Notes: generated by a model from the letters alone, not told the origin. A stretch of 64,000 nt of DNA from Blastococcus sp. TBT05-19 (GCF_003319095.1 NZ_QOHI01000007.1:62001-126000); one strand, 5' to 3'. Shown: positions 16,638-27,307, numbered from the stretch's first letter. Translations and numbers: made by a program.

Positions 16638-19001
16638 TCAGGAGGGCGTGTCGGCCCCTACGGGCACCGCGCCACCGCCCCGCGTCGCCGCGACCAGCGC
16701 GGAGTCCACCCGCTCGCGCTGCACCTGGTCCACCGGCGAGCCCGAGGGGTTGGCCACGTAGAAGCAGTCCACCGCGTCGCCCCCGAGGGTCTCGATGCGG
16801 GCGCCGGTCACGTCCAGCCCCTCCCCCGCGATCGCCGCCGTCAGCCGGTAGAGCAGCCCGGCCCGGTCGCCGGCCCGCACCTCGACGATCCCGGTCGCAA
16901 GCCCGCTGACCTCCGCGTTGTGCCAGGAGATCCGCGGCGGCGCGGCCCGGCCGTCCTCCCGGTAGTCGGCCTCGCGCTGCCGCAGCCGCTCGGCCAGCGG
17001 GAGGGTGCCGTCCAGGGCCGCCCGCACGCCGTCGGCGAGGATCTCGGGCACCGGCGCCCGACCGAAGCGGGGCCGCACGGCGAACACCCCGGTGCACCAT
17101 CCGTCGGTCACGGTCGTCTTCGCGGCGCGGACGTCGAGCTGGTTCAGCGCCAGCACCCCGGCGCACATGCTGAGCAGCCCCGGCCGGTCGGGGGCGCCGA
17201 TGGTCACCTGCTGGCCGTCGGCGACGTCCTCGATGCCGACGGTGACCGCGCCGGAGGCCCCGGCCACCTGGGCGGTGACCTGCGGCTCGGTCGGGTTGAG
17301 CACCGGCTCGGGCTCCTCGACGACGGTCCCGCCGATCTCCCCCTGCACGCGCGCGACCAGCGCCGCCACCAGGTGCGCCTTCCACGGCGACCAGGCCGAC
17401 GCGCTCGTGGCGGCGCCGTCGGCCTGCGCCACCGCGTGCAGCAGCTGCAGCACCGAGGCGTCCCGGCCGATCGTGTCGGCGACCCGCTCGATCGTCGCCG
17501 GGTCGTCGATGTCGCGCCGCGTCGCCGTGGCCGGCAGCAGCAGGTGGTGGCGCACGAGGGTGGCGAGCACGGCGACGTCGGCCGGTCCGAAACCCATCCG
17601 CGTCGCGATCTCGGCGGCCACCGGCTCCCCGACCACGCTGTGGTCGCCGGGATAGCCCTTGCCGATGTCGTGCAGCAGCGCACCGATCAGCAGCAGGTCG
17701 GGGCGGTCGACGTCGCGGGTGAGCTCGCTGGCCGCGGCCGCGGCCTCGACGAGGTGCCGGTCGACGGTGAACCGGTGCCAGGGGTGGCGCTGCGGCAGCG
17801 AGCGCACCCGGTCCCACTCCGGCAGCAACCGGGAGAGCAGCCCCTCCTGGTCCAGCTGCTCCAGCACCCGGACCGCGGACCGGCCGCTGGCCAGCACCCG
17901 CAGTAACGACCAGCGTGCCTCCGACGGCCACGGCTCGGGCAGCGGCGGGCTGTGCACCGCCAGGACTTTGAGCGTGTAGGGCGAGAGCAGCAGTTCGGCA
18001 CGGGCCGCGGCCGCGGCGGCGCGCAGGACCAGACCCGGGTCGGCGGTCGGCCGCGCGTCGCGGGCGAGCACCACCTCGTCGCCCTGGCGGACGACGCCGT
18101 CGGCCAGCGGCTCCCGGCGGACCCGGCGGTAGCGGCCCCGGGGACGCCGGACGAGGGCGGCCTCCACCCGGCGCCAGGTCTCGTCGGCGACGAAGGCCAG
18201 CCGCCGTCCGGCGAGGCTCACCTCGCGGAGGAGGACGTCCTCGTCGGCCAGCCCCAGCGCCTCTGCGACGGCGCGCTGCTCCTGCCGGACCAGGACGTCG
18301 CCGGACCGGGCGCTGCGGGCCCGCAGCTCGTCGCGGACGTCGAGCAGGAACTCGTAGGCCTGCTCGGCCTCGACGCTGGGCTCGTCGGCGACCTGGGCCG
18401 CGGCGGCGGCGCGCAGCACCTGCCCCTCGCGCAGCCCGCCGTAGGCCTCCTTGAGGTCGGGCTCCAGCAGGAACGCGAGCTCCCCGAGGCGGGAGGCGCG
18501 CTCGCGCCGCAGGTCGCGGAGCTGCGGCAGCAGCCGCGAGGCGTGCTGGCGCCAGCTGGCCAGCGTGGCGCTGCGCAGCCGCCCGGCGAGCTCGGCGTCC
18601 CCGGCCACGAGCCGGGCGTCGAGCAGGCCGAGGCCGGCCTTGGCGTCGGTCGAGGCGACCGTCACCGCCTCGGCGACCGACCGGACGGAGTGGTCCAGGC
18701 GCAACCCGGCGTCCCAGACGGGGTACCAGAGCGCGTCGGCGATGGCCGCGATCTCCGGGCGGCCCTCGTGGACCAGCACGAGGTCGAGGTCGCCGTGCGG
18801 CGGCAGCTCGCGGCGGCCGAGGCTGCCGACCGCGACCAGCGCGACGCCGTCGGTCCCGGTGCGGGGCGGCGGAGCGCCCCGGCGGGCCTTCGGCGGCGGC
18901 GTCCCGCCGACGGCCTCGGCGAGCAGCCCGGCCAGCCAGGCGTCCAGGGCCGCGACCCGCTCGGCCCGGCCCATCCGCGGCAGCGCCTCGGTGTCCAGCA
19001 C
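16638..19001 (-). CDS. glnD: [Protein-PII] uridylyltransferase / adenylyltransferase GlnD
   Basis: Senses glutamine and modifies or demodifies the PII protein. The 787-residue protein has an N-terminal nucleotidyltransferase domain (VGSLGRRELPPHGDLDLVL, with the DxD pair), a GlnE/GlnD middle region, an HD phosphohydrolase domain (LLIGALLHDIGKGYPGDHS) and two C-terminal ACT domains (DRPGLLSMCAGVLALNQLDV and AGDRAGLLYRLTAAIA). All catalytic motifs are present. In Actinobacteria PII is adenylylated rather than uridylylated by this enzyme. It lies downstream of amt-glnB, separated by a strong hairpin. Confidence 0.96.
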   Translation of the reverse strand: MLDTEALPRMGRAERVAALDAWLAGLLAEAVGGTPPPKARRGAPPPRTGTDGVALVAVGSLGRRELPPHGDLDLVLVHEGRPEIAAIADALWYPVWDAGLRLDHSVRSVAEAVTVASTDAKAGLGLLDARLVAGDAELAGRLRSATLASWRQHASRLLPQLRDLRRERASRLGELAFLLEPDLKEAYGGLREGQVLRAAAAAQVADEPSVEAEQAYEFLLDVRDELRARSARSGDVLVRQEQRAVAEALGLADEDVLLREVSLAGRRLAFVADETWRRVEAALVRRPRGRYRRVRREPLADGVVRQGDEVVLARDARPTADPGLVLRAAAAAARAELLLSPYTLKVLAVHSPPLPEPWPSEARWSLLRVLASGRSAVRVLEQLDQEGLLSRLLPEWDRVRSLPQRHPWHRFTVDRHLVEAAAAASELTRDVDRPDLLLIGALLHDIGKGYPGDHSVVGEPVAAEIATRMGFGPADVAVLATLVRHHLLLPATATRRDIDDPATIERVADTIGRDASVLQLLHAVAQADGAATSASAWSPWKAHLVAALVARVQGEIGGTVVEEPEPVLNPTEPQVTAQVAGASGAVTVGIEDVADGQQVTIGAPDRPGLLSMCAGVLALNQLDVRAAKTTVTDGWCTGVFAVRPRFGRAPVPEILADGVRAALDGTLPLAERLRQREADYREDGRAAPPRISWHNAEVSGLATGIVEVRAGDRAGLLYRLTAAIAGEGLDVTGARIETLGGDAVDCFYVANPSGSPVDQVQRERVDSALVAATRGGGAVPVGADTPS

Positions 19002-19031
19002 GGCTCCCCCTCGGTGGTCTGCTGCAACGGG

Positions 19032-19074
19032 GGCGCCGGCCGGGGAACGGGTGCTCCGCTCCCCGGCCGGCGCC
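19032..19074 (-). terminator. Strong hairpin between glnB and glnD
   Basis: Perfect 15-bp stem GGCGCCGGCCGGGGA / TCCCCGGCCGGCGCC with a 13-base loop, 13 bases after the glnB stop. It probably ends most amt-glnB transcripts before glnD; a T run is absent. Confidence 0.75.
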
Positions 19075-19086
19075 GATCGGTTCCCG

Positions 19087-20753
<1,667 letters not shown>

Positions 20754-20937
20754 GGCAACCTCCTCCAGTGTGTCGGGGCCGCAGCCGACCCGTCGTCGAG
20801 TGGCGTTCACGGTGCCGGTGCCGTGTTTCCGACGACGGCGGAGTCGCGTTTCGGTGCGGTGAACTCCGCAGCGCGTGTCCGGCGCGTTCGTTGCGGGGGT
20901 GTTGCGCAGGTCCTCCCGGGCCGCCCGAGCGGGCCAG

Positions 20938-20954
20938 TTGCGAACGATGTGCAA
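20938..20954. promoter_or_regulatory. Nur-like operator upstream of the metal ECF importer
   Basis: TTGCGA-ACGAT-GTGCAA matches the published Streptomyces Nur-box pattern TTGCAA-N5-TTGCAA at 10 of 12 half-site positions and ends 13 bases before the cbiM start. Nur is a nickel-responsive Fur-family repressor. No cobalamin riboswitch was visible. The rest of the 214-base gap to amt shows no other site I can support. Confidence 0.5.
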
Positions 20955-20967
20955 TAAGGTCGACGCC

Positions 20968-21669
20968 GTGCACGTCCCCGACGGCTTCCTCGACGCCCCC
21001 ACCTCCCTCGCCACCGGCGCGCTCGCCGCCGGCACCGTCGCGCTGGCGCTCCGCAAGGCCCGCACCGAGCTCGACGACCGCACCGCCCCCCTGGCCGGGC
21101 TCACCGCCGCGTTCGTCTTCGCCGGCCAGACGATCAACTTCCCGGTCGCCGCCGGCACCAGCGGGCACCTCATCGGCGCGGTCCTCACCGCCGTCCTGGT
21201 GGGCCCGTGGACCGCCCTGCTCTGCATGACCGCGGTGCTCCTCGTGCAGGCGGTGGTCTTCGCCGACGGAGGGCTCACCGCCCTGGGCACCAACGTCACG
21301 CTGCTCGGGCTGGTCGCCGTGGTCGTGGGCTACGGCGTCTTCCGGGGGCTGACCGCCGTCCTGCCGCGGACCCGCACCGGCGTGCTGGCCGCCTCCGGCG
21401 GAGCCGCGTTCCTCTCGGTGCCCGCCGCGGCCCTCACGTTCGTCGGCCTGTTCGCCCTGGGCGGCCAGGTGGACCTGCCGATCGGCACGGTCGCCTCCGC
21501 GATGACCGGCGTGCACCTGCTCATCGGCCTGGGCGAGGCCGCGATCACCGTCGCCGTGGTCGGGGCCGTGCTCGCCGTCCGGCCCGATCTCGTGCACGGC
21601 GCGCGCGGGTTGCTGTCCGCCGCCCCGCTCGAGGACCGTCGTCCCGTCGCCGCGGAGCAGGCCCGATGA
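20968..21669 (+). CDS. cbiM: CbiM/NikM-type substrate-binding membrane protein of a Co/Ni ECF importer
   Basis: S component that binds Co2+ or Ni2+ and determines specificity. The 233-residue protein begins MHVPDGFLDAPTSLATGALA; the first residues MHVPDGFLD are the conserved metal-binding N-terminus (the second histidine helps coordinate the ion), so the GTG at 20968-20970 is well supported. Six or seven membrane segments follow, with INFPVAAGTSGHLIGA containing another conserved histidine. AAGG lies 8 bases before the start. It overlaps cbiN by ATGA. A Nur-like box upstream favours nickel over cobalt, but this is inference. Confidence 0.92.
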   Translation: MHVPDGFLDAPTSLATGALAAGTVALALRKARTELDDRTAPLAGLTAAFVFAGQTINFPVAAGTSGHLIGAVLTAVLVGPWTALLCMTAVLLVQAVVFADGGLTALGTNVTLLGLVAVVVGYGVFRGLTAVLPRTRTGVLAASGGAAFLSVPAAALTFVGLFALGGQVDLPIGTVASAMTGVHLLIGLGEAAITVAVVGAVLAVRPDLVHGARGLLSAAPLEDRRPVAAEQAR

Positions 21670-21977
21670 AGCGCCGGGGCCGCACCCTCTGGATCGTCGG
21701 CGTCCTCCTCGCCCTCGTCGTCGCCGGGTTCGTCAGCTGGTACGCCAGCGGCTCCCCCGACGGGCTGGAGTGGGCCGCCGAGCGGGCCGGGTTCGCGCAC
21801 ACGGCCGAGGACGGCGCCGCCGCCGGCTCGCCGTTCGCCGACTACCTGTGGAACGGCGAGGAGAACCGGCTCTCCTCCGGAGCGGCCGGCGTCGTGGGCG
21901 TGCTGATGACCCTCGGCCTCGCCGGGGGCGTCACCTGGCTGGTGCGCCGCCGCGGCGTCCCGGCCGGCGAGGACTGA
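21666..21977 (+). CDS. cbiN: CbiN/NikN-type accessory membrane protein
   Basis: Small subunit that assists metal loading by CbiM. The 103-residue protein has one N-terminal membrane segment (LWIVGVLLALVVAGFVSWYA), then SPDGLEW, the conserved DGLE motif of the family, and a second membrane segment near the C-terminus (GVVGVLMTLGLAGGVTWLV). It overlaps cbiM at its start by 4 bases and is followed after one base by cbiQ. Confidence 0.9.
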   Translation: MKRRGRTLWIVGVLLALVVAGFVSWYASGSPDGLEWAAERAGFAHTAEDGAAAGSPFADYLWNGEENRLSSGAAGVVGVLMTLGLAGGVTWLVRRRGVPAGED

Positions 21978-21978
21978 G

Positions 21979-22761
21979 TTGGGAGCGGGCCACGGAGGCG
22001 CGCTGACCGCGCGCTACCTGCCGGGCACCAGCGTCGTCCACCGCCTCGAGCCGCACGCCAAGCTCGTGGCGGTGCTGGCGTTCGCCGTCGTCGTCGTGGC
22101 CACGCCCGTGCACGCGCCGTGGGCCGCGGCCGCCTACGCCGGCTACCTGCTCGCTGTCCTGGGCACCGCCGCGGTCGCCGGCGTCGGCCCCGGCCGGCTG
22201 GCGCGGGGCCTGGTCGTCGAGGTGCCGTTCGTCGCTTTCGCCGTCCTCATGCCGTTCGTGGCCCGCGGGCCGCGGGTCGAGGTGCTCGGGCTCTCCCTCT
22301 CCGAGAGCGGCCTCGCGGCCGGCGGCGGGCTGCTGGCCAAGGCCACCCTGTCGATCCTCGCCGCGACGGTGCTCGCCGCGACCACCGAGCCCCGGGCGCT
22401 GCTGCGCGGGCTGCAGCGACTGCGCCTGCCCCAGCTGCTCGTCCAGATCCTCATGTTCATGGTCCGGTACGCCGACGTCGTCGGCTCCGAGCTGCACCGG
22501 ATGCGGGTGGCCCGGGAGTCCCGCGGCTTCACCGGCGGCGGCCTGCGCGGGCTGCGGGTCCTGGCGGCAACCGCCGGCGCCCTGTTCGTGCGGTCCTACG
22601 AGCGCGGCGAGCGCGTGCACCTGGCGATGCTCAGCCGCGGCTACACCGGGAGCCTGCCCACCGGCCCGGCGGCCGTCGTCGACGCGCGGTCGTGGGCGGT
22701 GGCCCTCGGCCTGCCCCTGGCCGCCGCCACCGTGCTCGCGGCCGGGATGCTGCTGGGGTGA
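21979..22761 (+). CDS. cbiQ: CbiQ/NikQ-type ECF transporter T component
   Basis: Transmembrane coupling protein that links the ATPase to CbiM. The 260-residue protein has several membrane segments and the two cytoplasmic coupling motifs with A-R-G spacing (VARESRGFTGG and AMLSRGYTGS). The start codon is TTG at 21979-21981, one base after the cbiN stop; the protein then reads MGAGHGGALTARYLPGTS. Alternative internal starts exist but would cut the N-terminal segment before RLEPHAKL. It overlaps cbiO by GTGA. Confidence 0.9.
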   Translation: MGAGHGGALTARYLPGTSVVHRLEPHAKLVAVLAFAVVVVATPVHAPWAAAAYAGYLLAVLGTAAVAGVGPGRLARGLVVEVPFVAFAVLMPFVARGPRVEVLGLSLSESGLAAGGGLLAKATLSILAATVLAATTEPRALLRGLQRLRLPQLLVQILMFMVRYADVVGSELHRMRVARESRGFTGGGLRGLRVLAATAGALFVRSYERGERVHLAMLSRGYTGSLPTGPAAVVDARSWAVALGLPLAAATVLAAGMLLG

Positions 22762-23519
22762 GCACTCCCCCGCCGTCCCTGCTGGTGGAGGACCTCGCGT
22801 TCGCCTACCCCGACGGGCACCAGGCCCTGTTCGGCGTGGACCTGCGCATCGAACGGGGTGAGCGGGTCGCGCTGCTCGGGCCCAACGGCGCCGGCAAGAC
22901 GACGCTGGTGCTGCACCTCAACGGCATCCTGCGCGGCGGTCGGGGCCGGGTGAACGTCGCCGGCCTGGAGGCGGACAAGCGGTCGCTGCCCGAGATCCGC
23001 CGGCGGGTGGGCGTGGTCTTCCAGGACCCCGACGACCAGCTCTTCATGCCGACCGTCGGCGAGGACGTCGCCTTCGGGCCGCGCAACCTCGGCCTCGCCG
23101 AGGCCGAGGTCGCCGCCCGGGTCGCCGAAGCCCTCGCGCAGGTGCGCATGGCCGACGCCGCCGACCGGCCGCCGCACCACCTCTCGTTCGGCCAGCGCCG
23201 GCGGGTGGCCGTGGCCACCGTGCTCGCGATGCAGCCGGAGATCATCGTGCTGGACGAGCCGTCGTCGAACCTCGACCCGGCCGGACGGCGGGAGCTCGCC
23301 GAGGTCCTCGACGAGCTCCCCGTGACGCTGCTGATGGTCACCCACGACCTGCCCTACGCCGCGCAGCTGTGCCCGCGCTCGGTCGTCCTCGACGGCGGGG
23401 TGGTCGTCGCCGACGGCCCGACGCACGAGGTGCTCGCCGACGCCGCGCTGCTGGCCGCGCACCGGCTGGAGCTGCCCTACGGCTTCAGCCCCCGGCCGGC
23501 CGCACCTCCCCCCGCCTGA
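22758..23519 (+). CDS. cbiO: CbiO/NikO-type ECF transporter ATPase
   Basis: ABC ATPase that drives the importer. The 253-residue protein has the Walker A GPNGAGKTT, the Q-loop FQDPDDQLF (a PDDQ segment typical of ECF ATPases), a signature HHLSFGQRRRVAVA (SFGQ in place of the usual SGGQ), Walker B IIVLDEPSSNLDP and the H-loop MVTHDLP. GTG 22758-22760 overlaps the cbiQ stop. It ends 4 bases from the convergent ftsY end, without a recognisable terminator. Confidence 0.93.
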   Translation: MSTPPPSLLVEDLAFAYPDGHQALFGVDLRIERGERVALLGPNGAGKTTLVLHLNGILRGGRGRVNVAGLEADKRSLPEIRRRVGVVFQDPDDQLFMPTVGEDVAFGPRNLGLAEAEVAARVAEALAQVRMADAADRPPHHLSFGQRRRVAVATVLAMQPEIIVLDEPSSNLDPAGRRELAEVLDELPVTLLMVTHDLPYAAQLCPRSVVLDGGVVVADGPTHEVLADAALLAAHRLELPYGFSPRPAAPPPA

Positions 23520-23523
23520 GAGG

Positions 23524-24714
23524 TCAGGCCTCTCCGACGAGCCCCTCGGCGAACGCGCGGGGCTCGAAGGGCGCCAGGTCGTCAGGGCCCTCGCCGAGCC
23601 CGATGAGCTTCACCGGGATGCCCAGCTCCTGCTGCACGCGCACGACGATGCCGCCCTTCGCGGTGCCGTCGAGCTTGGTGAGGACGACGCCGGTGACCGT
23701 GACCGCCTCGGTGAACACCCGGGCCTGCACGACGCCGTTCTGGCCGGTCGTCGCGTCGAGCACGAGCAGCACCTCGGTGACCGGCGACTGCTTCTCCACG
23801 ACCCGCTTGACCTTGCCGAGCTCGTCCATCAGCCCCGACTTGGTGTGCAGCCGGCCGGCGGTGTCGACGACGACGGTGTCCACCTCGGCCTCGACGCCGG
23901 TGCGCACCGCCTCGAAGGCCACCGCCGCCGGGTCGCCGCCCTCGCGGCCGCGCACGGTGAGCACGCCGACGCGCTCGCCCCACGTCTCGAGCTGGTCGGC
24001 GGCGGCGGCGCGGAAGGTGTCGGCCGCGCCGAGGATCACGCTCTTCCCGTCGCCGACGAGCACGCGGGCGAGCTTGCCGACCGTCGTCGTCTTGCCGGCG
24101 CCGTTCACGCCGACGACGAGCACCACGCCCGGGCGCCCCTCGTGCCGGGTGGTGCCCAGCGTCCGGTCCAGGTCGGGCCCGAGGACGCCGGTCAGCTCCC
24201 GGACCAGCAGCTCGCGCAGGTCGGCGCCGGACGCGGTCGCCAGCACCATCGACTGGGTGCGCAGCCGCTCGACGATCTGCGTGGTGGCGGCGATGCCTAC
24301 GTCGGCGGCGAGGAGGGTCTCCTCGACCTCCTCCCAGTCGTCCTCGGTGAGCTTCTCGCGGGCGAGCACGGTGAGCAGGCCGCGGCCGAGCGAGGACTGC
24401 GAGCGGGCCAGCCGCGAGCGCAGCCGCACCAGCCGGCCGGCCGAGGGCAGCGGGGTGTCGAAGACCAGGCCGGGCTCGGGCTCCGCCGGGGGCAGCTCGA
24501 CGGTCTCCGGCGGCAGGCCGAGACCGGAGGCGGTCGACCCGGACGGCACGGGCGGGGCGGGCGGCGCCGGGGGCCCCGCCGGGCGGGTCAGCGTGGTGCC
24601 GGCCGCGTCGTCGTCGTCCAGGCGCACCGTCCGCCGTCCGCGGCCGACGAGGAGGCTGACGCCGGCGATCAGCGCGACGACCAGGATCGCGATCGCGATC
24701 AGCACGAATTCCAT
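23524..24714 (-). CDS. ftsY: Signal recognition particle receptor FtsY
   Basis: Membrane-associated GTPase that receives SRP-ribosome complexes. The 396-residue protein has an N-terminal membrane segment (FVLIAIAILVVALIAGVSLL), a proline-rich linker (about residues 30-85) and the NG domain with GVNGAGKTTTVGKLA, DTAGRLHTKSGLMDEL and TKLDGTAKGG. The membrane anchor is common in actinobacterial FtsY. In mycobacteria amt and ftsY are adjacent; here the metal importer lies between them. Confidence 0.96.
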   Translation of the reverse strand: MEFVLIAIAILVVALIAGVSLLVGRGRRTVRLDDDDAAGTTLTRPAGPPAPPAPPVPSGSTASGLGLPPETVELPPAEPEPGLVFDTPLPSAGRLVRLRSRLARSQSSLGRGLLTVLAREKLTEDDWEEVEETLLAADVGIAATTQIVERLRTQSMVLATASGADLRELLVRELTGVLGPDLDRTLGTTRHEGRPGVVLVVGVNGAGKTTTVGKLARVLVGDGKSVILGAADTFRAAAADQLETWGERVGVLTVRGREGGDPAAVAFEAVRTGVEAEVDTVVVDTAGRLHTKSGLMDELGKVKRVVEKQSPVTEVLLVLDATTGQNGVVQARVFTEAVTVTGVVLTKLDGTAKGGIVVRVQQELGIPVKLIGLGEGPDDLAPFEPRAFAEGLVGEA

Positions 24715-24789
24715 GGCCGCGAGTCTCCCAGCCCGGCGACCGCGGGGTCGCGAGGCCCGGCCGTCGGCCCCATGGGCCAGGCTGTGCCC

Positions 24790-26463
24790 ATGCCCCCTGC
24801 CGACCGGTCAGCCCCGGCCCTCCTCCTCGGACCGCTGCTGCGGCACGTCGACCCGGTCTCCGCGACGCTCTGGGTGGAGGTCGACCGGCCCTGCGAGGTG
24901 ACCGTGCTCGACCGCCGGGCCCGCACCTTCTCGGTGGCCGGTCACCACTACGCGCTGGTCGTGGTGGAGGACCTGGAGCCGGGCAGCGTCACGCCGTACG
25001 AGGTGCACCTCGACGGCACGCGGGTCTGGCCGCCGGAGGAGCCCGCGTTCCCGCCGAGCCGGATCCGCACGCCCGGCGGCCCCGGGCCCTTCCGGCTGGC
25101 CTTCGGGTCGTGCCGCTACGCCAGCCCGGCCACCGTCGAGGACTCCGAGGGCATCCCGCCGGACGCGCTGGACCTCTACGCCGCACGGATCGCCGCGCAG
25201 CCGCAGGAGCGCTGGCCCGACGCCCTCGTCCTCCTCGGCGACCAGGTGTACGCCGACGAGCTCACCGAGCGCACCCGGTCGCTGCTGCACCGCCGGCGCG
25301 ACGCGCGGACCGAGCGCCGGGCCCTGGACGACCAGGTGGCGGACTTCGAGGAGTACACCCGCCTCTACTACGAGTCGTGGACCGATCCGCAGGTGCGCTG
25401 GCTGCTGTCGACGATCCCGTCCTCGATGATCTTCGACGACCACGAGATGATCGACGACTGGAACACCTCGGCGGCGTGGCGGTCCGAGGTCTCCCGGGAG
25501 CCCTGGTGGCAGGGGCGGATCACCGGGGGCCTGGTCAGCTACTGGGTCTACCAGCACCTGGGAAACCTCAGCCCGCGCGAGCTGTCGGAGGACGCGACCT
25601 GGCAGGCGATCCAGGGGCTGGGCGACGACGACCCCATCCGCGACGCCGAGCCGTTGCTGCGCGCCATGGCCGAACTGGCCGACGCCGAACCCGCGACGAT
25701 CCGGTGGAGCTACGTGCGGCACTGGGGCGACGCGCGGCTGATCATGGTCGACAGCCGGGCCGGCCGGGTGCTGGAGGAGCAGCACCGCCGGATGCTGGAC
25801 GAGGACGAGTTCGCCTGGGTCGAGACAGCGATGCGCCGCGCCGTGGACGAAGGCGTGGAGCACCTGATCGTCGGCACCTCGCTGCCCTGGCTGCTGCCGC
25901 ACGCGATCCACAACCTGGAGCGGTGGAACGAGACGCTCAACGTCCGCCACCACGGCCGGCTCCGCGGGCGCCTGGCCGAGAAGGTCCGGCAGGGCGCCGA
26001 CCTGGAGCACTGGGCGGCGTTCGGGCACTCCTTCGAGCGGCTGGGCGCGGCGCTGACCTCGGTGGCCCGCGGCGAGCACGGCCGCGCACCGGCCACCGCG
26101 CTGGTGCTCTCGGGCGACGTCCACCACGCCTACGCCGCCGAGCTGGTGCGCCCCGGGGCGCTCGAGGCCCGGGTGCACCAGCTCACCGTCTCGCCGCTGC
26201 ACAACCAGGCACCGCACCCCATCCGCGTCGGCTTCCGGATCGGCTGGAGCCGGGCGGCGCGCCGGTGGACCGAGCGCCTGGCCCGGCTCGTGAAGGCCGA
26301 ACCCACCGCCCTCGAGTGGGAGAAGCGGGCCGGCCCCTTCTTCGGCAACCAGATCGGCGAGCTGGTGCTGAGCGGCCGGGAGGCCCGCTTCCTGCTGTCG
26401 GTGTCGGAGCTGGGCGACGAGCAGCTCCGGGAGGTTCTCGACGAGCCGCTGTCCGACGCCTGA
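24790..26463 (+). CDS. PhoD-like metallophosphatase
   Basis: Predicted metal-dependent phosphoesterase related to alkaline phosphatase D. The 557-residue protein has an N-terminal beta domain (RHVDPVSATLWVEVDRPCEV) followed by the phosphatase domain with GSCRYAS, LLGDQVYADE, IFDDHEMIDDWN and LSGDVHHAYAAEL, which supply the metal-binding residues. There is no signal peptide or Tat motif, so it looks cytoplasmic or differently exported, unlike classical PhoD. ATG 24790 was chosen; GTG two codons upstream is possible. It is followed after 12 bases by an EEP-family gene and is divergent from ftsY. Confidence 0.85.
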   Translation: MPPADRSAPALLLGPLLRHVDPVSATLWVEVDRPCEVTVLDRRARTFSVAGHHYALVVVEDLEPGSVTPYEVHLDGTRVWPPEEPAFPPSRIRTPGGPGPFRLAFGSCRYASPATVEDSEGIPPDALDLYAARIAAQPQERWPDALVLLGDQVYADELTERTRSLLHRRRDARTERRALDDQVADFEEYTRLYYESWTDPQVRWLLSTIPSSMIFDDHEMIDDWNTSAAWRSEVSREPWWQGRITGGLVSYWVYQHLGNLSPRELSEDATWQAIQGLGDDDPIRDAEPLLRAMAELADAEPATIRWSYVRHWGDARLIMVDSRAGRVLEEQHRRMLDEDEFAWVETAMRRAVDEGVEHLIVGTSLPWLLPHAIHNLERWNETLNVRHHGRLRGRLAEKVRQGADLEHWAAFGHSFERLGAALTSVARGEHGRAPATALVLSGDVHHAYAAELVRPGALEARVHQLTVSPLHNQAPHPIRVGFRIGWSRAARRWTERLARLVKAEPTALEWEKRAGPFFGNQIGELVLSGREARFLLSVSELGDEQLREVLDEPLSDA

Positions 26464-26475
26464 GAGGGTGGGGAG

Positions 26476-27291
26476 GTGACGAAGCCGGCCCCCGGTCCCG
26501 ACCAGCCGCCGATCCCGGTGCGCCTGGTCACCTTCAACACCCACCACGGCGTGGGCGAGGACGACCGGCACGACCTCCCCCGGCTGGCCAAGCTGCTGGC
26601 CTCGGTCGATGCCGACGTCATCTGCCTGCAGGAGGTCGACCGGCGGTTCGGCGCCCGCAGCGAGGACGTCGACCAGGCACTGCTGCTCTCGCGGGCCCTG
26701 GACATGCAGCTGGCGTGGGGTCCGGCGATCGACCGGGGCGGGGACGAGAGCAGGCGCCCGGACGAGGGGGCGCACCGGCAGTACGGCAACGCGCTGCTGT
26801 CCCGGCTGCCGATCCTGATCAGCGACGTGCACCGGCTGCCCGGCGGCGGGGAGCCGCGCAGCGCGCTGCGGACCATGGTCGAGCTCGACGGCGGCGCGCT
26901 GTGGATCACCGCCACGCACCTGACCACCCGCTCCGCGCAGGAGCGCGCCGACCAGGTGGCGGCGCTGGCCGAGCTGCACACCGAGCCGATGGACACCGGC
27001 GTGCTCGTCGGCGACTTCAACACCGAGCCCGACGCCCCCGAGCTCGACGTCCTGCGGCAGCGGTTCACCGACGCCTGGAAGCTGGCGCGCGCCCGTGACG
27101 ACCAGGCCGGCTGGAAGTTCTGGCAGGCCGACGCCGGCAACACCCACCCGGCGCGCTCCCCGCACCGCCGGATCGACCAGGTGTGGGTGTCCTCCGGGGT
27201 CGCCGTCGCCGGCGCCTACGTGCTCGACGCCGAGGGCGCCTCGGACCACCTGCCGGTCGTCGTCGACCTCGAGGTCCGCAGCGGCGTCTGA
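26476..27291 (+). CDS. Endonuclease/exonuclease/phosphatase family protein
   Basis: Metal-dependent phosphodiesterase of the EEP fold; the substrate (nucleic acid, phospholipid or inositol phosphate) cannot be told. In the 271-residue protein the catalytic motifs are complete: TFNTHHGVG, ICLQEVDRR with the metal-binding glutamate, TATHLTTRS, LVGDFNTEPD, RIDQVW and SDHLPVVV. No signal peptide. GTG 26476 has GGGGAG directly before it. It is in one transcription unit with the PhoD-like gene, so both probably act on the same class of phosphate esters. Confidence 0.88.
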   Translation: MTKPAPGPDQPPIPVRLVTFNTHHGVGEDDRHDLPRLAKLLASVDADVICLQEVDRRFGARSEDVDQALLLSRALDMQLAWGPAIDRGGDESRRPDEGAHRQYGNALLSRLPILISDVHRLPGGGEPRSALRTMVELDGGALWITATHLTTRSAQERADQVAALAELHTEPMDTGVLVGDFNTEPDAPELDVLRQRFTDAWKLARARDDQAGWKFWQADAGNTHPARSPHRRIDQVWVSSGVAVAGAYVLDAEGASDHLPVVVDLEVRSGV

Positions 27292-27307
27292 TCGACGGGG
27301 AGGGCTC

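Noticed and set aside
20825-20852. Two GTTTC words (GAAAC on the minus strand) upstream of amt as possible GlnR boxes
   Set aside because: They are 23 rather than 22 bases apart and the intervening GTnAC half-sites are missing, so the match to a GlnR site is too weak to report.
20754-20967. Possible cobalamin riboswitch before cbiM
   Set aside because: No B12-box-like sequence or extended helix set was visible and the gap to the start is shared with the amt promoter; the Nur-like dyad explains the region better.
23845-24789. In-frame upstream extension of the PhoD-like gene into the ftsY antisense region
   Set aside because: The extra sequence is antisense to ftsY and unlike any PhoD protein; the ATG at 24790 fits the domain start.
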